DNA from: Gammaproteobacteria bacterium
GTDB lineage: Bacteria; Pseudomonadota; Gammaproteobacteria; Burkholderiales; Burkholderiaceae_C
Direction of reading: 5' to 3'
Length of the DNA stretch: 64,000 bases
Assembly: GCA_018828125.1 (NCBI GenBank)
Contig: JAHJWB010000001.1
Coordinates: forward strand, 1-64,000
Within the stretch, counting starts at the first letter, position 1, and every line of letters starts with the position of its first letter. A model generated the notes under the pieces. The model was not told where the DNA came from. It worked only from the letters and a program-made list of their open reading frames with translations, and ran no database searches. Position numbers and translations under genes: made by a program. Positions 9,479 through 18,405 of this stretch are shown in pieces.

Positions 9479-10147
9479 ATGAAATCCATACTTGTCATCG
9501 GTGCATCGCGCGGCATTGGGCTGGAGCTGGTGCGCCAGTACACCGAAGCGGGCCGCCGCGTGATTGCCACTGTGCGTGACGACGCGGGCCGCGAGCGGGT
9601 ACAGGCACTGGGCGCCGAGGTGCTGACCGTGGACGTGGCCAACCCCGCCAGCGTCAGCGGGCTGGCCTGGCAACTCGACGGCGAGAAGATCGAAACCGCC
9701 TGGTACGTGGCTGGTGTCATCCGCCGTCCCAATGCGCTGACGCCACCCACGCAGCAGGACTTTGACGCCGTCATGCACACCAACGTGCTGGGTGCCATGC
9801 AGACGCTGCCGCAGGTCGCGCCCATGGTGTCCGACGCGCAGGGCGTGTTCGCTTTCCTGTCCTCGTCCATGTCGCAGATCGGTAGCGTGCCCAATAGCGG
9901 CTCGTGGCTGTACCGCACCAGCAAGGCGGCGCTGAACATGGCCGTGGCCGCCGCCCAGCACGACTACCCGGACGCCACGCTCATCACCATCGACCCGGGT
10001 TGGGTGCAGACCGACATGGGCGGCGAGGGCGCTGCGCTGACCGTGCAAGACAGCGTGCGCGGCCTGCGCGCCACTGTGGCGGGCGTCACCGCCGCCGACA
10101 AGGGCCGCCTGCTGCACCACGACGGCCGCCGCGCTGCCCATTGGTAG
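9479..10147 (+). CDS. Short-chain dehydrogenase/reductase
   Basis: 222 residues. Classical SDR: the nucleotide-binding GASRGIGLEL starts at residue 8, an acidic DVA follows the third strand (about 58-60), and the catalytic Ser/Tyr/Lys lie in FLSSSMSQIGS and YRTSKAALNM (Tyr about 144). It would be an NAD(P)-linked oxidoreductase of unknown alcohol or ketone substrate. The ATG at 9479 directly follows the AGCGCT repeat, so any upstream signals were reshaped by it. The acyl-CoA dehydrogenase gene follows after 44 bases, suggesting one transcript. Confidence 0.9.
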   Translation: MKSILVIGASRGIGLELVRQYTEAGRRVIATVRDDAGRERVQALGAEVLTVDVANPASVSGLAWQLDGEKIETAWYVAGVIRRPNALTPPTQQDFDAVMHTNVLGAMQTLPQVAPMVSDAQGVFAFLSSSMSQIGSVPNSGSWLYRTSKAALNMAVAAAQHDYPDATLITIDPGWVQTDMGGEGAALTVQDSVRGLRATVAGVTAADKGRLLHHDGRRAAHW

Positions 10148-10191
10148 CCCCCCGAATTTCTGAACAACAAACGACTCTGGAGACACTTCCC

Positions 10192-11322
10192 ATGCTGCTG
10201 ACCCAAGACCAGGAAATGATCCGCGACGCGGTGCGCGACTTTGCGCAGGAACAGCTGTGGCCCCACGCCGCGCGCTGGGACAAGGAGCACCACTTTCCCA
10301 AAGAGGCGCACCAGGGCCTGGCCGCGCTGGGCGCATACGGCATCTGTGTGCCCGAAGAATTTGGCGGTGCCAACCTGGACTACGTCACCCTCGCGCTGGT
10401 CCTTGAAGAAATCGCCGCGGGCGATGGCGGCACCAGTACGGCAATTTCCGTGACCAACTGCCCCGTCAACGCCATCCTTATGCGCTACGGCAACGCACAG
10501 CAGAAGAAGGACTGGCTCACGCCGCTGGCCCAAGGCCAGATGCTGGGCGCTTTCTGCCTGACCGAGCCGCATGTGGGCTCTGACGCTTCTGCACTGCGCA
10601 CCACGGCTGTGAAGCAGGGCGATGAATACGTGATCAACGGCGTCAAACAGTTCATCACCAGCGGCAAGAACGGGCAGGTGGCCATCGTCATCGCCGTCAC
10701 TGACAAGGGCGCGGGCAAGAAGGGCATGAGCGCCTTCCTCGTGCCCACCAGCAATCCTGGCTACGTGGTGGCACGGCTCGAAGACAAACTCGGCCAGCAC
10801 AGCAGTGACACCGCGCAGATCAACTTCGACAACTGCCGCATCCCGACCGAGAACCTGATCGGTGCCGAGGGCGAGGGCTACAAGATTGCGCTGGGTGCGC
10901 TTGAAGGCGGGCGCATCGGCATCGCCGCACAAAGCGTGGGCATGGCGCGCAGCGCGTTTGACGTGGCGCTGGCGTATTCCAAAGAGCGCGAGAGCTTTGG
11001 AACCGCCATCTTCAACCACCAAGCCGTGGGTTTCCGCCTGGCTGACTGCGCCACACAGATCGAGGCCGCGCGCCAGCTCATCTGGCACGCCGCTGCGCTG
11101 CGGGATGCAGGCCGCCCGTGCCTCAAGGAGGCTGCCATGGCCAAACTGTTTGCCAGCGAGATGGCCGAGCAGGTGTGCAGCGCCGCCATCCAGACCCTGG
11201 GCGGCTACGGCGTAGTGAACGACTTCCCGGTGGAGCGCATCTACCGCGACGTGCGCGTCTGCCAGATCTATGAGGGCACGAGCGATGTGCAAAAAATCAT
11301 CATTCAGCGCGCACTGGCGTAA
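10192..11322 (+). CDS. Acyl-CoA dehydrogenase
   Basis: 376 residues, FAD-dependent. LTEPHVGSDAS near residue 120 and FITSGKNG near 149 are the flavin/substrate signatures; the catalytic Glu is in QIYEGTSDVQK near residue 359, the position used by short- and medium-chain enzymes, unlike the isovaleryl-type gene at 2311. The frame opens at 9904 inside the SDR gene, but the ATG at 10192 fits the family N-terminus ([20 protein letters not shown]) and follows CTGGAGACACTTCC. Acyl chain specificity cannot be told. Confident of the family. Confidence 0.92.
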   Translation: MLLTQDQEMIRDAVRDFAQEQLWPHAARWDKEHHFPKEAHQGLAALGAYGICVPEEFGGANLDYVTLALVLEEIAAGDGGTSTAISVTNCPVNAILMRYGNAQQKKDWLTPLAQGQMLGAFCLTEPHVGSDASALRTTAVKQGDEYVINGVKQFITSGKNGQVAIVIAVTDKGAGKKGMSAFLVPTSNPGYVVARLEDKLGQHSSDTAQINFDNCRIPTENLIGAEGEGYKIALGALEGGRIGIAAQSVGMARSAFDVALAYSKERESFGTAIFNHQAVGFRLADCATQIEAARQLIWHAAALRDAGRPCLKEAAMAKLFASEMAEQVCSAAIQTLGGYGVVNDFPVERIYRDVRVCQIYEGTSDVQKIIIQRALA

Positions 11323-11378
11323 CGGGGCCGACCGCCGCGCGGCGCCCGCAGGCCCGCGTTGGTGCGAACATCGGGCGC

Positions 11379-13175
11379 ATGAACACGAACCCGGGCATGG
11401 CCTCGGAGCCCCCTCTTTCCTGGTCGGCGCTGCCCCCGGCCGCACGGTTGCAGCTGCTGGGCAACAGCTTTCTGCGCGTGCGCGACGGGTGCACCGTCAT
11501 GCCCCTTTTGGGCCTGGCCGGCTCGGCGTGGCTGCATGCGCTGGGCCAGTGGCCGCTGGCGGTCACGCTGTGGTGGGTGGCTTCGCTGTCGCTGGTCGGC
11601 ATTGCGTGGGGTGCCTGGGCGCTGTGGCAGCGAGACCTGCGACAGATGGCCGCCGGCAGCGCCGACCCAGCCGCGCTGCTGTCAACCTGGCTGCGCCGCG
11701 TGCAGCCCCTGGCAGCCCTGTACGGCGCACTGCTGATGAGCCTGGCAGCGTGCGCCGGACCCGAGGCGCCCTTCGAGCTTCGGGTGGTGCTGGTCTGCGG
11801 CGGCACGCTGGTCATGGCCGCGCGTGCGGACCACCAGTCGGCGGCGTTGGTCGTGTACCTGCATTTCTTCTTCGCCAGCCTCGCGGTCGGCCTGCTGTCG
11901 CTGCCCTATGTGTTCCCGCAGCACTGGCTGTACCTGCTACCCCTGTACCTGCTGTTTGGCGTGTTTTTGCGCAACGCGCGCATCAGCCACCAGTTCTTCC
12001 TGAGCAACATCGACCTGAGCGAACGCTTTCGCGCCGCCAAGAGCGAGGCCGAGCAGGCGCTCTCCGTCAAGAACCAGTTTCTGGCCACCGCCAGCCACGA
12101 CCTGCGCCAGCCCGTGCATGCCGTGGGGCTGCTGGCCGAATCCATTGCGCTGCGCAACCGGGACCCCGCGCTGACGAGCACGCTGCAGGATCTGCGCCAG
12201 GGTGTGCAGTCGTTGCAGTGGATGTGCAATGCGCTGCTGGACCTGTCGCGCATTGAGGCGGGGGCCGTGCAGGCGCGCATGCAGGCCGTAGCCTTGGCGC
12301 CGCTGCTGCACGAGGTGACCACGCTGTTGAGCGAATCCGCGCGTGCGCGCGGCCTGGCGCTGCGCTTGCGCCCGCCGCCGCCCGGCACGCGGGTGCAGGC
12401 CGACCCCATGCTGCTGCGCCAGTGCGTGGTCAACCTGGTCCACAACGCGCTGCGCTACACGCAGCACGGCGGCGTGCTGCTGGCCGTGCGCCGCCGCGGC
12501 GAGCACTGGCAGGTGGAGGTCTGGGACACGGGCCCCGGCGTGGCCGCCGAGGAGCGCGAGCGCATCTTCTCGCCCTTTACCCAAAGCGCGGTTACGCGCG
12601 CGGCGGACGACGCGGGCTACGGCCTGGGCCTGGCCGTGGTGGCGCGCTGCGCCGAGTTGATGGAAGCGCCCCTGGGCCTGGCGTCGCGCCTGGGGCGGGG
12701 CTCGCGCTTCTGGCTGCGGCTGCGCCGCGCCGCGGCGGACGAAGCGCCCGGCGCCGTCGTTGCTGCCTTGGCCCCGCAGGGCAGCCTGCAGGGCTGTTGC
12801 CTGGTGGTGGAGGACGACCCCCAGGCGGCTGCGGGCTGGCTGCAACTGCTGCAAGACTGGGGTGTGCAGGCGCGCTGCGCGGCCGATGGTGCCGAGGCGC
12901 TGGGCCTGCTGGCGCAGGGCTTCGCGCCGCAGGCCATCTTGTGTGACCAGCGGCTGCGCTCAGGCGAAAGCGGTTTCGCACTGCTCCAGCGCCTGGAGGC
13001 GCTGTGCCCCGACGCCGCGCTGGCCATGGTCAGCGGCGAATGGGATTCGCCGGCGCTGCGCCAGGCGGAGGAAGAGGGCTATCTGGTGCTGCGCAAGCCG
13101 GTGGCACCGGAACTGCTCCAAACCCTGCTGCGGCAGTGGCTGTCTCAGGCACCCAGACAGCTCTTAAAAGAGTAG
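11379..13175 (+). CDS. Hybrid sensor histidine kinase/response regulator 1
   Basis: 598 residues. Six or so membrane segments (about 25-205), a coiled linker, HisKA with ATASHDLRQPVHA (His about residue 239), HATPase_c with NLVHNALRYT, DTGPGVA and GYGLGLAVV, then a receiver domain with VEDDPQ and phospho-acceptor Asp in ILCDQRLRSGESG near 520 and the conserved Lys in VLRKPV. There is no periplasmic sensor domain, so the signal is probably membrane-borne. It is paralogous to the facing gene at 13030-15006, sharing the same architecture and many short identities. Its stop codon TAG lies in an AGCGCT repeat (copy B). Confidence 0.93.
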   Translation: MNTNPGMASEPPLSWSALPPAARLQLLGNSFLRVRDGCTVMPLLGLAGSAWLHALGQWPLAVTLWWVASLSLVGIAWGAWALWQRDLRQMAAGSADPAALLSTWLRRVQPLAALYGALLMSLAACAGPEAPFELRVVLVCGGTLVMAARADHQSAALVVYLHFFFASLAVGLLSLPYVFPQHWLYLLPLYLLFGVFLRNARISHQFFLSNIDLSERFRAAKSEAEQALSVKNQFLATASHDLRQPVHAVGLLAESIALRNRDPALTSTLQDLRQGVQSLQWMCNALLDLSRIEAGAVQARMQAVALAPLLHEVTTLLSESARARGLALRLRPPPPGTRVQADPMLLRQCVVNLVHNALRYTQHGGVLLAVRRRGEHWQVEVWDTGPGVAAEERERIFSPFTQSAVTRAADDAGYGLGLAVVARCAELMEAPLGLASRLGRGSRFWLRLRRAAADEAPGAVVAALAPQGSLQGCCLVVEDDPQAAAGWLQLLQDWGVQARCAADGAEALGLLAQGFAPQAILCDQRLRSGESGFALLQRLEALCPDAALAMVSGEWDSPALRQAEEEGYLVLRKPVAPELLQTLLRQWLSQAPRQLLKE

Positions 13176-15006
13176 CTGTTGGCGCCCGTTGGTAGAGCGC
13201 TAGAGGCTGATTTCGTTGTTTTTTTTCTGGCCGCAGCCATTGCGAAAGCACCGCGTGCAGCTCGTCCACATCCACGGGCTTGCGCAGCACCAGGTAGCCC
13301 TCGTCCAGCGCGGCCTGCAGTTCGGGCGAGTCGTATTCGCCGCTCACCATTGCGCCGCGCGCGTCCGGGCAACGCGCAAGCAGTGCGCGCAGCACTTCAA
13401 AACCGCTCTCGCCGGACCGCAGGCGCTGGTCACACAAGATGGCCTCGGGCGCAAAGCCGGTGTCCAGCTGCGCAAATGCCTCGGCCGCGTTGGAGGCCAG
13501 GCGCACCTGCACGCCCCAGGTCGCCAGCAGCGTGGACCAGGCCTCCAGCACGTGGGGGTCATCGTCCAACACCAGGCAACGGCCTTGCAGTAGCGGGCCC
13601 GTGCGGCGCATGTCGGCGGTGGGCATGCGTTGCAGCACCTGGTCTACGGGCGGTGCGGCTGGCAGCTCAATCCAGAAGCACGACCCCTTGCCCAGGCGTG
13701 ACTGCAGCCCCTGCCGGGCTTGCATCAGTGCCACACAGCGCGCCACCACCGCCAGGCCCAGGCCATGCCCGCTGCGGTGCACCTGCCAAGCGTGCTCGGG
13801 CCGGTAGAACGCCTCGTAGATCTGCGCCTGTTCGTGCAAGGCCACGCCCACCCCGGTGTCCCATACCTCCAGGCGCCAGTGCGCGCCCCGGCGCCGCGCA
13901 CCCACCAGCACGCCGCCTTGCGGCGTGTAGCGCAGCGCGTTTTGCACCAGGTTGGCCAAGGACTGGCGGGCGAGTGCCGGGTCGGCCAAGACGGCGGCGC
14001 CGGGCGGCGGCGTGTGAAAGCGCAAGTTCAGGCCACGCGCAATGGCATCGGTGGCGAACTGGATGTGCAGGTCGTCAAACAGCACGGCCAGCGGCACCGG
14101 GGCCGGGCGCAGTGCCACCGCGCCGGACTCGATGCGCGACAGGTCGAGCAGCGCATCAAACATGTGGTTGACCGACCGCATGCTCAGCCGCCACTGCGCC
14201 AGCAGCGCTTCGATCTGCGGTTGCCCGCGCGCGTTCAGCGCGATGGCTTCGGCCAGCAGCGCCATCGCGTGCACCGGCTGGCGCAGGTCATGGGCGGCGG
14301 TGGTCAGAAAGTGATTTTTCTCGGCCAGCGCCGCTTCGGCGGTGTCGCTGGCTTCGCGGTAGCGTTCTGCCAAGTCGCGGCTGCGCTCCTCCAGCACCAC
14401 CTGGCGCACAAAGAACCGGTGCGAGTTCACGGCGCTGCGGTAGATCACGGCGGCCATCACCAGCGTCATGGGCAACACCATGGGCCATTGGCCGGGGAAT
14501 GCCCAGGGGATCAGCGCCAGACCACTGACAGCACCCATGAAATACATGCGGTACACGGCAAGCGTCGCGCTCATCTGCGCCGCATTGGCGGCCAGGATGC
14601 CCGCCAGCGTGATGTGCAGCAACAGCATGTACTCGTAATTGCCATGGCCCAGCGACAAAGGCACCGACAGCGACACCCCCAACCCATGCGCCAGCGCCAG
14701 CCAGCGCACGCGGCGCGTCCACGTGGGCAGCAGCGCTTGCGCAGGCTGCAGTGCGCGGTCGCGCAGGTAGCGCCGATGGCCCCACCATACGAACAGCAGC
14801 GCGGGCAGATACGCGCCGCCCCACACCAGCAGCGGTGCGAGTGGCCCGCCCTGCCAGCCCAGCAGCAGGCCAAACAGCAGCCCCATGGTGGGCATCACCG
14901 TCATGCCCAACCGCAGGCGCGCAAAAGAAGCTTCGAGCAGCAGCAGCCTGCCTTGGGTGCTGGGGGTGTCGTACTCGCTGGCGGGGGCGGCGGTGGGTGC
15001 GGTCAT
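13030..15006 (-). CDS. Hybrid sensor histidine kinase/response regulator 2, extended C-terminus
   Basis: 658 residues with the same layout as kinase 1: membrane segments (about 30-205), TTAAHDLRQPVHA (His near 240), NLVQNALRYT, DTGVGVA, GHGLGLAVV, then a receiver with LDDDPH and ILCDQRLRSGESG (Asp near 523). The receiver ends around residue 592 (QWLRPEKK). The last 60 or so residues are the translated AGCGCT repeat copy B followed by antisense of kinase 1, so they are probably an accidental extension; the two genes overlap tail to tail by 146 bases. Probably works with the response regulator at 15095. Confidence 0.9.
   Translation of the reverse strand: MTAPTAAPASEYDTPSTQGRLLLLEASFARLRLGMTVMPTMGLLFGLLLGWQGGPLAPLLVWGGAYLPALLFVWWGHRRYLRDRALQPAQALLPTWTRRVRWLALAHGLGVSLSVPLSLGHGNYEYMLLLHITLAGILAANAAQMSATLAVYRMYFMGAVSGLALIPWAFPGQWPMVLPMTLVMAAVIYRSAVNSHRFFVRQVVLEERSRDLAERYREASDTAEAALAEKNHFLTTAAHDLRQPVHAMALLAEAIALNARGQPQIEALLAQWRLSMRSVNHMFDALLDLSRIESGAVALRPAPVPLAVLFDDLHIQFATDAIARGLNLRFHTPPPGAAVLADPALARQSLANLVQNALRYTPQGGVLVGARRRGAHWRLEVWDTGVGVALHEQAQIYEAFYRPEHAWQVHRSGHGLGLAVVARCVALMQARQGLQSRLGKGSCFWIELPAAPPVDQVLQRMPTADMRRTGPLLQGRCLVLDDDPHVLEAWSTLLATWGVQVRLASNAAEAFAQLDTGFAPEAILCDQRLRSGESGFEVLRALLARCPDARGAMVSGEYDSPELQAALDEGYLVLRKPVDVDELHAVLSQWLRPEKKQRNQPLALYQRAPTATLLRAVWVPETATAAAGFGAVPVPPACAAPDSPLPPPGAAPANPIRR
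13163..13224 (+). repeat. AGCGCT palindromic repeat, copy B
   Basis: AGTAGCTGTTGGCGCCCGTT then GGTAGAGCGCTAGAGGC. It lies at the meeting point of two convergent kinase genes. On the plus strand it supplies the TAG stop of kinase 1; on the minus strand it is read through without a stop, extending kinase 2. Confidence 0.8.
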
Positions 15007-15094
15007 GCGGGCGCGGGCGGGGCGGACGCGCTCTCCGGGGCGCGCAGGACAGGAGGGTGAACGGCCCGGCTACACGGCATCGCGGGGCGCCCGA

Positions 15095-15772
15095 TCATGG
15101 CGGAGGCTGCGGCGCCTGTGGTGGTTGTTGCTGCGGAAGCACCAGAATGCGCCCGCGCAGCCGCGTGATGGCTTCCACCCGCGTGCGGGCGCCCAGGCGC
15201 TGCAGGATGGCGGTCATGTGCTCCTTGACCGTGCTTTCAGACAGCGCATATTGCTGGGCGATGCGCTTGTTGGGCAGGCCCTGCAACACCAGCGCCAGGA
15301 TCTCGCCCTGGCGAACCGACAGGCCCAGCTCGGCCGGGGTGACGGGCAGCTCACGGCTGCGCGCGGGGCGCTGCGCATTGGCGCCAGGCGTGAACCAGGC
15401 CAGCCCCCCCAGCAGGGCCTGGATCGCCTGGGCAAAGGTCTCTGGCGCTTCTTGTTTGTGGATGAACCCCTGGGCGCCTGCCGCGCGCACCTGGTCGATC
15501 ACCGCGGGGTCGTCGTCGCCGCTCATCACCGCCACGGCTGTGGCGGGGCACAGCGTGCGGATGCGGGCGATGAGGCCAAGCGATGCGCCCTCGGCCAGCC
15601 AGAAGTCGACGAGCGCAATGGCCGGGGCGCCGCGCGCTTCAATCAGCGACTCCAACTCGTCAGCCTGCGCCGCCACGGCCACCTCCAGGTGCGGCAGCCG
15701 CGAGCGCAGAAACTCGGCAACGCCGCGCGCCACCAGCGGGTGGTCGTCCAGGATGAGTGCGTAGGGGGGCAT
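15095..15772 (-). CDS. NarL/LuxR-type response regulator
   Basis: 225 residues. The N-terminal receiver has the acidic pair LDDHPLVARG, phospho-acceptor Asp in IALVDFW (about 55) and Lys in GFIHKQE (about 106). The C-terminal LuxR helix-turn-helix is SVRQGEILALVLQGLPNKRI followed by AQQYALSESTVKEHM (about 150-190), ending in a proline-rich tail (QQQPPQAPQPPP). It is codirectional with and downstream of hybrid kinase 2 (88-base gap), its probable partner. The gene points away from the lipoprotein gene at 15952, with a 20-base palindrome between them that could be its binding site. Confidence 0.92.
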   Translation of the reverse strand: MPPYALILDDHPLVARGVAEFLRSRLPHLEVAVAAQADELESLIEARGAPAIALVDFWLAEGASLGLIARIRTLCPATAVAVMSGDDDPAVIDQVRAAGAQGFIHKQEAPETFAQAIQALLGGLAWFTPGANAQRPARSRELPVTPAELGLSVRQGEILALVLQGLPNKRIAQQYALSESTVKEHMTAILQRLGARTRVEAITRLRGRILVLPQQQPPQAPQPPP

Positions 15773-15869
15773 GGCCAGGTGAACGGTGGCGCCGGGGAAG
15801 GGTGGGGAGACGGAGAGGCCAGCGCTGGGCGAAATTCTGCCAAGTGTTCCCTAACCGTGGTGGCGCGGA

Positions 15870-15889
15870 AACCCTACCAGCGTAGGGTT
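15870..15889. promoter_or_regulatory. 20-base palindrome, candidate response-regulator operator
   Basis: AACCCTAC and GTAGGGTT form perfect 8-base arms around CAGC. It sits in the 179-base divergent gap between the NarL-type regulator and the lipoprotein gene. Palindromes with this symmetry are typical of dimeric LuxR-type DNA-binding domains. The link to the adjacent regulator is inference. Confidence 0.5.
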
Positions 15890-15951
15890 ACGCGCAGCGC
15901 CCTGCGGCGCACAGAATCCGCGCTCCATTCACGACACGGAGGTTTCTGTAC

Positions 15952-17013
15952 ATGACCACAGCAAGCGCGCAGCGCACCTGGCAACACGCACGGCCCGCAT
16001 TCCGTTGGGCACCCCTTGGACTGGCCGCCGTTCTGCTGGTGGGCTGTGGCGGCGGTGACGATGACGGCACATCCCCACCGCCTTCTGCTGGTGCTTTTTC
16101 GGTGGGCGGCTCCGTCACGGGGCTGGGAGCTGGCAAGACGCTGACTTTGCAGAACAGCGCAGCGGACGACCTCACGGTGAACGCCAACGGCAGTTTTGTT
16201 TTCGTCACCCGGCTGGACAGTGGTGTGGCCTACGCCGTTACCGTCAAGACCCAACCCAGCGGGCAGCGCTGCACGGTGACGCAAGGCACGGGCACTGCCA
16301 CGGCCAACGTGAGCGATGTGCAAGTGCGCTGCGAGAACCTGGCAGCCGCCACGTTCACGGTAGGGGGCTCGGTGTCGGGGCTGGCAGGCACGGTGGTGCT
16401 GCAGAACAATGGGGGCGACGATTTGTCGGTGGCCAGCAACGGCGGGTTTACCTTTGGGTCGGCGCTGGCAGGCGGCGCGGCGTATGCGGTCACGGTCAAG
16501 AACCAGCCCGGCGGGCAGACCTGCGCGGTGCGCAACGGCAGCGGCACTGTGGCGTCGGCCAACGTGGGGTCTGTGGAAGTGACCTGCGCCACGGCGCTCG
16601 TACTGCCACAGGGCGACTGGAAGCAGGAACGGTGCTCGCCCATCGGCCCTGGCCAATGGGGCCGCACCCTGTGGCGCATTGCCAAACAAAGCGAGACGCG
16701 TGCGACTGTGGGGCTGGGCGTTGCTACGTATACCGATGCCAACTGTACTGCGGCGGGTCCGATCATTGGCGGACAAGGCAGCGACGGCGGCACGTTCAAC
16801 TTTGACCGCACGGCATCCACGGCCACGCTCAGCGCCTATTTCGGCAGTTGGGCACAGATCACAGGCCTGACCTCTCGCACCGTGTGGGCGCGCAAAGGCC
16901 AGTACCTGTGTGTATTGGGCGACCAGAACCCGAGCCTGTTCCCATCGGCTGCAGCGGTGGAGACATCGGCCAACGTGTCCATTCAGAACAAGGCGTGCTA
17001 CACGCAGAACTGA
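15952..17013 (+). CDS. Lipoprotein with duplicated beta-rich domain
   Basis: 353 residues. A signal peptide ends in the lipobox LLVGC (Cys about 32), followed by an acidic GGGDDDG and Ser/Pro linker, so it is probably anchored in the outer membrane. Two repeats of about 80 residues follow (about 48-128 and 135-212), each beginning FSVGGSVTGL or FTVGGSVSGL and ending in a Cys-containing strand (VQVRC, VEVTC). The C-terminal third is different, with paired cysteines. Function unknown. It ends 30 bases before a bidirectional terminator. Confidence 0.8.
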   Translation: MTTASAQRTWQHARPAFRWAPLGLAAVLLVGCGGGDDDGTSPPPSAGAFSVGGSVTGLGAGKTLTLQNSAADDLTVNANGSFVFVTRLDSGVAYAVTVKTQPSGQRCTVTQGTGTATANVSDVQVRCENLAAATFTVGGSVSGLAGTVVLQNNGGDDLSVASNGGFTFGSALAGGAAYAVTVKNQPGGQTCAVRNGSGTVASANVGSVEVTCATALVLPQGDWKQERCSPIGPGQWGRTLWRIAKQSETRATVGLGVATYTDANCTAAGPIIGGQGSDGGTFNFDRTASTATLSAYFGSWAQITGLTSRTVWARKGQYLCVLGDQNPSLFPSAAAVETSANVSIQNKACYTQN

Positions 17014-17044
17014 CGCCCAGGCGCTGGGCGCGCCGTTTCATCAT

Positions 17045-17080
17045 AAAAGCCCCCGCAGCCTTGGCGTTGCGAGGGCTTTT
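17045..17080. terminator. Bidirectional intrinsic terminator
   Basis: AAAAGCCC and GGGCTTTT arms enclose a GC-rich inner stem. The A-run on one side and T-run on the other make it usable from both directions, serving the convergent genes that end at 17013 and 17146. Confidence 0.8.
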
Positions 17081-17145
17081 CTCTTTCATTCTTTCTTGGT
17101 GTCGGGGCCGTGGCCTGCAGCGCCCGGCGTGCAGGCCCCTTGCGG

Positions 17146-18258
17146 TCAGTGCGCCAGTTCCTCCGCCGTGGCCGCATCAAGCCGGCCCGAAGCCGCCAGG
17201 CCCTTGTCTTTCTGGAAGGCGCGCAGTGCGGCCGCGGTCTTGCCGCCCATGGCCCCGTCGGGCGTGCCCGCGTTGTAGCCCAGTTCGTTGAGCTTGGCCT
17301 GCGCGTCGCGCACCGAGATCCCCACGCTGGCGGATGCAGCACCGCGCGGTGCAGACGTCTGCGACGGAGGCGCTGCGCCGTCGACCGACAGGCGCCCACC
17401 GCCACCCAGGCCCTGGCCCCGCACGGTTTGCGCCTTGTAGTTGCGCAGCGACTGCACCATCTGGTTGAACGCATCCATGAACGCGGCGGCAATCACCTTG
17501 CCTTCTGCCGTGTTGGAGTAGCCCCCCATTCGGGCACCGCCTGATCCGCCCAGCAGTTGCCCCATGGCACCAAAGTCCGTCTTGGCGGCACTGCCTTCCG
17601 AGGCCGCCACCTGCACCCCGGAGCGGTTATCGATGAGCGTGAGCAGCGCGCTGGCTTCCTTGGTGTTCATGCTGCCGCCGATGGCCGCGAGCAAGCCGCC
17701 CGCGCGCCCGCCCACCAGGCCGCCCAGCGATGCCGAGGCGCCGCCAGCGTTGTTGTTCTGGAACACGATCTCGGGCGACAGGCCGTAGTCCGACGCCACC
17801 ATCTGGCCCTGGCCGAATTGGCTGCCCTGCCGCATTTCGCCGGACTGCATCAGCGCGCGCTCGCGCGTCATGGCGTTCATGCCGGCCGCGCCACGCTCTA
17901 CCACCACGAAGCAGTTGGACTGTTGCACCAGCAGGCGCAACAGGTTGGCCGTGGGTGGCAGGCGGTATTGGTCGCGCAGGATGGTGTACCAGCCGGCTTG
18001 CTGGTTTTCGATCAGCGAGACCGTGCCCAAGGGGCTCTCGCAGCGCTCCAGCGAATCGCTGGCGCCGGTGGAGGCGCCACCCGCCGCACTGCCCGTGGCC
18101 ACTGTCTTGGCCTCGGCGCTGCCCATGCGCATGTTGGTGGTTTCGCACCCTGCCAACAGCAAGGTGGCGGCAGCCGCAGCACTGACGGCGGACAGACGCA
18201 GGAGCGGGAAAGAAGGCGCTGTGGGGCCCCATGGGCCGCGAGGTAGAGATGTCTTCAT
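17146..18258 (-). CDS. CsgG/HfaB-like lipoprotein with peptidoglycan-binding domain
   Basis: 370 residues. The lipobox LLLAGC puts the acylated Cys at 38. The core (about 65-280) resembles CsgG/HfaB curli-export-type lipoproteins: FVVVERGAAGMNAMTRERAL, a glycine-rich segment, and TLIDNRSGVQVAASEGSA. A C-terminal PG_binding_1 domain (about 308-370; VRDAQAKLNELGYNAGTPDG, then AFQKDKGLAASG) would tether it to the cell wall. No other curli genes are nearby, so secretion of curli is not implied; penicillin-binding-protein activator or envelope assembly roles are alternatives. The ATG at 18258 has CTCCTC-complement ribosome-binding site GAGGAG upstream and is preferred to 18333. Confidence 0.8.
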   Translation of the reverse strand: MKTSLPRGPWGPTAPSFPLLRLSAVSAAAAATLLLAGCETTNMRMGSAEAKTVATGSAAGGASTGASDSLERCESPLGTVSLIENQQAGWYTILRDQYRLPPTANLLRLLVQQSNCFVVVERGAAGMNAMTRERALMQSGEMRQGSQFGQGQMVASDYGLSPEIVFQNNNAGGASASLGGLVGGRAGGLLAAIGGSMNTKEASALLTLIDNRSGVQVAASEGSAAKTDFGAMGQLLGGSGGARMGGYSNTAEGKVIAAAFMDAFNQMVQSLRNYKAQTVRGQGLGGGGRLSVDGAAPPSQTSAPRGAASASVGISVRDAQAKLNELGYNAGTPDGAMGGKTAAALRAFQKDKGLAASGRLDAATAEELAH

Positions 18259-18405
18259 GAGGAGGAGTGCTGTGACAGCAAAAGAGACAAGAACAAAGTC
18301 CTGATCTTTTGCCGTGCACCCCCTGCGCAGCAACCCGACTGAAGTCGGGTGGCGTTCGAGACACCGTTGTGCCGCCCCACTCGGGAGGCGGTCCCTGGCT
18401 TCGGG

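Noticed and set aside
11304-15060. Several high-GC frames of 100-450 residues in the kinase region
   Set aside because: All overlap the two hybrid kinases in other frames and show Arg/Ala/Pro-rich nonsense composition.
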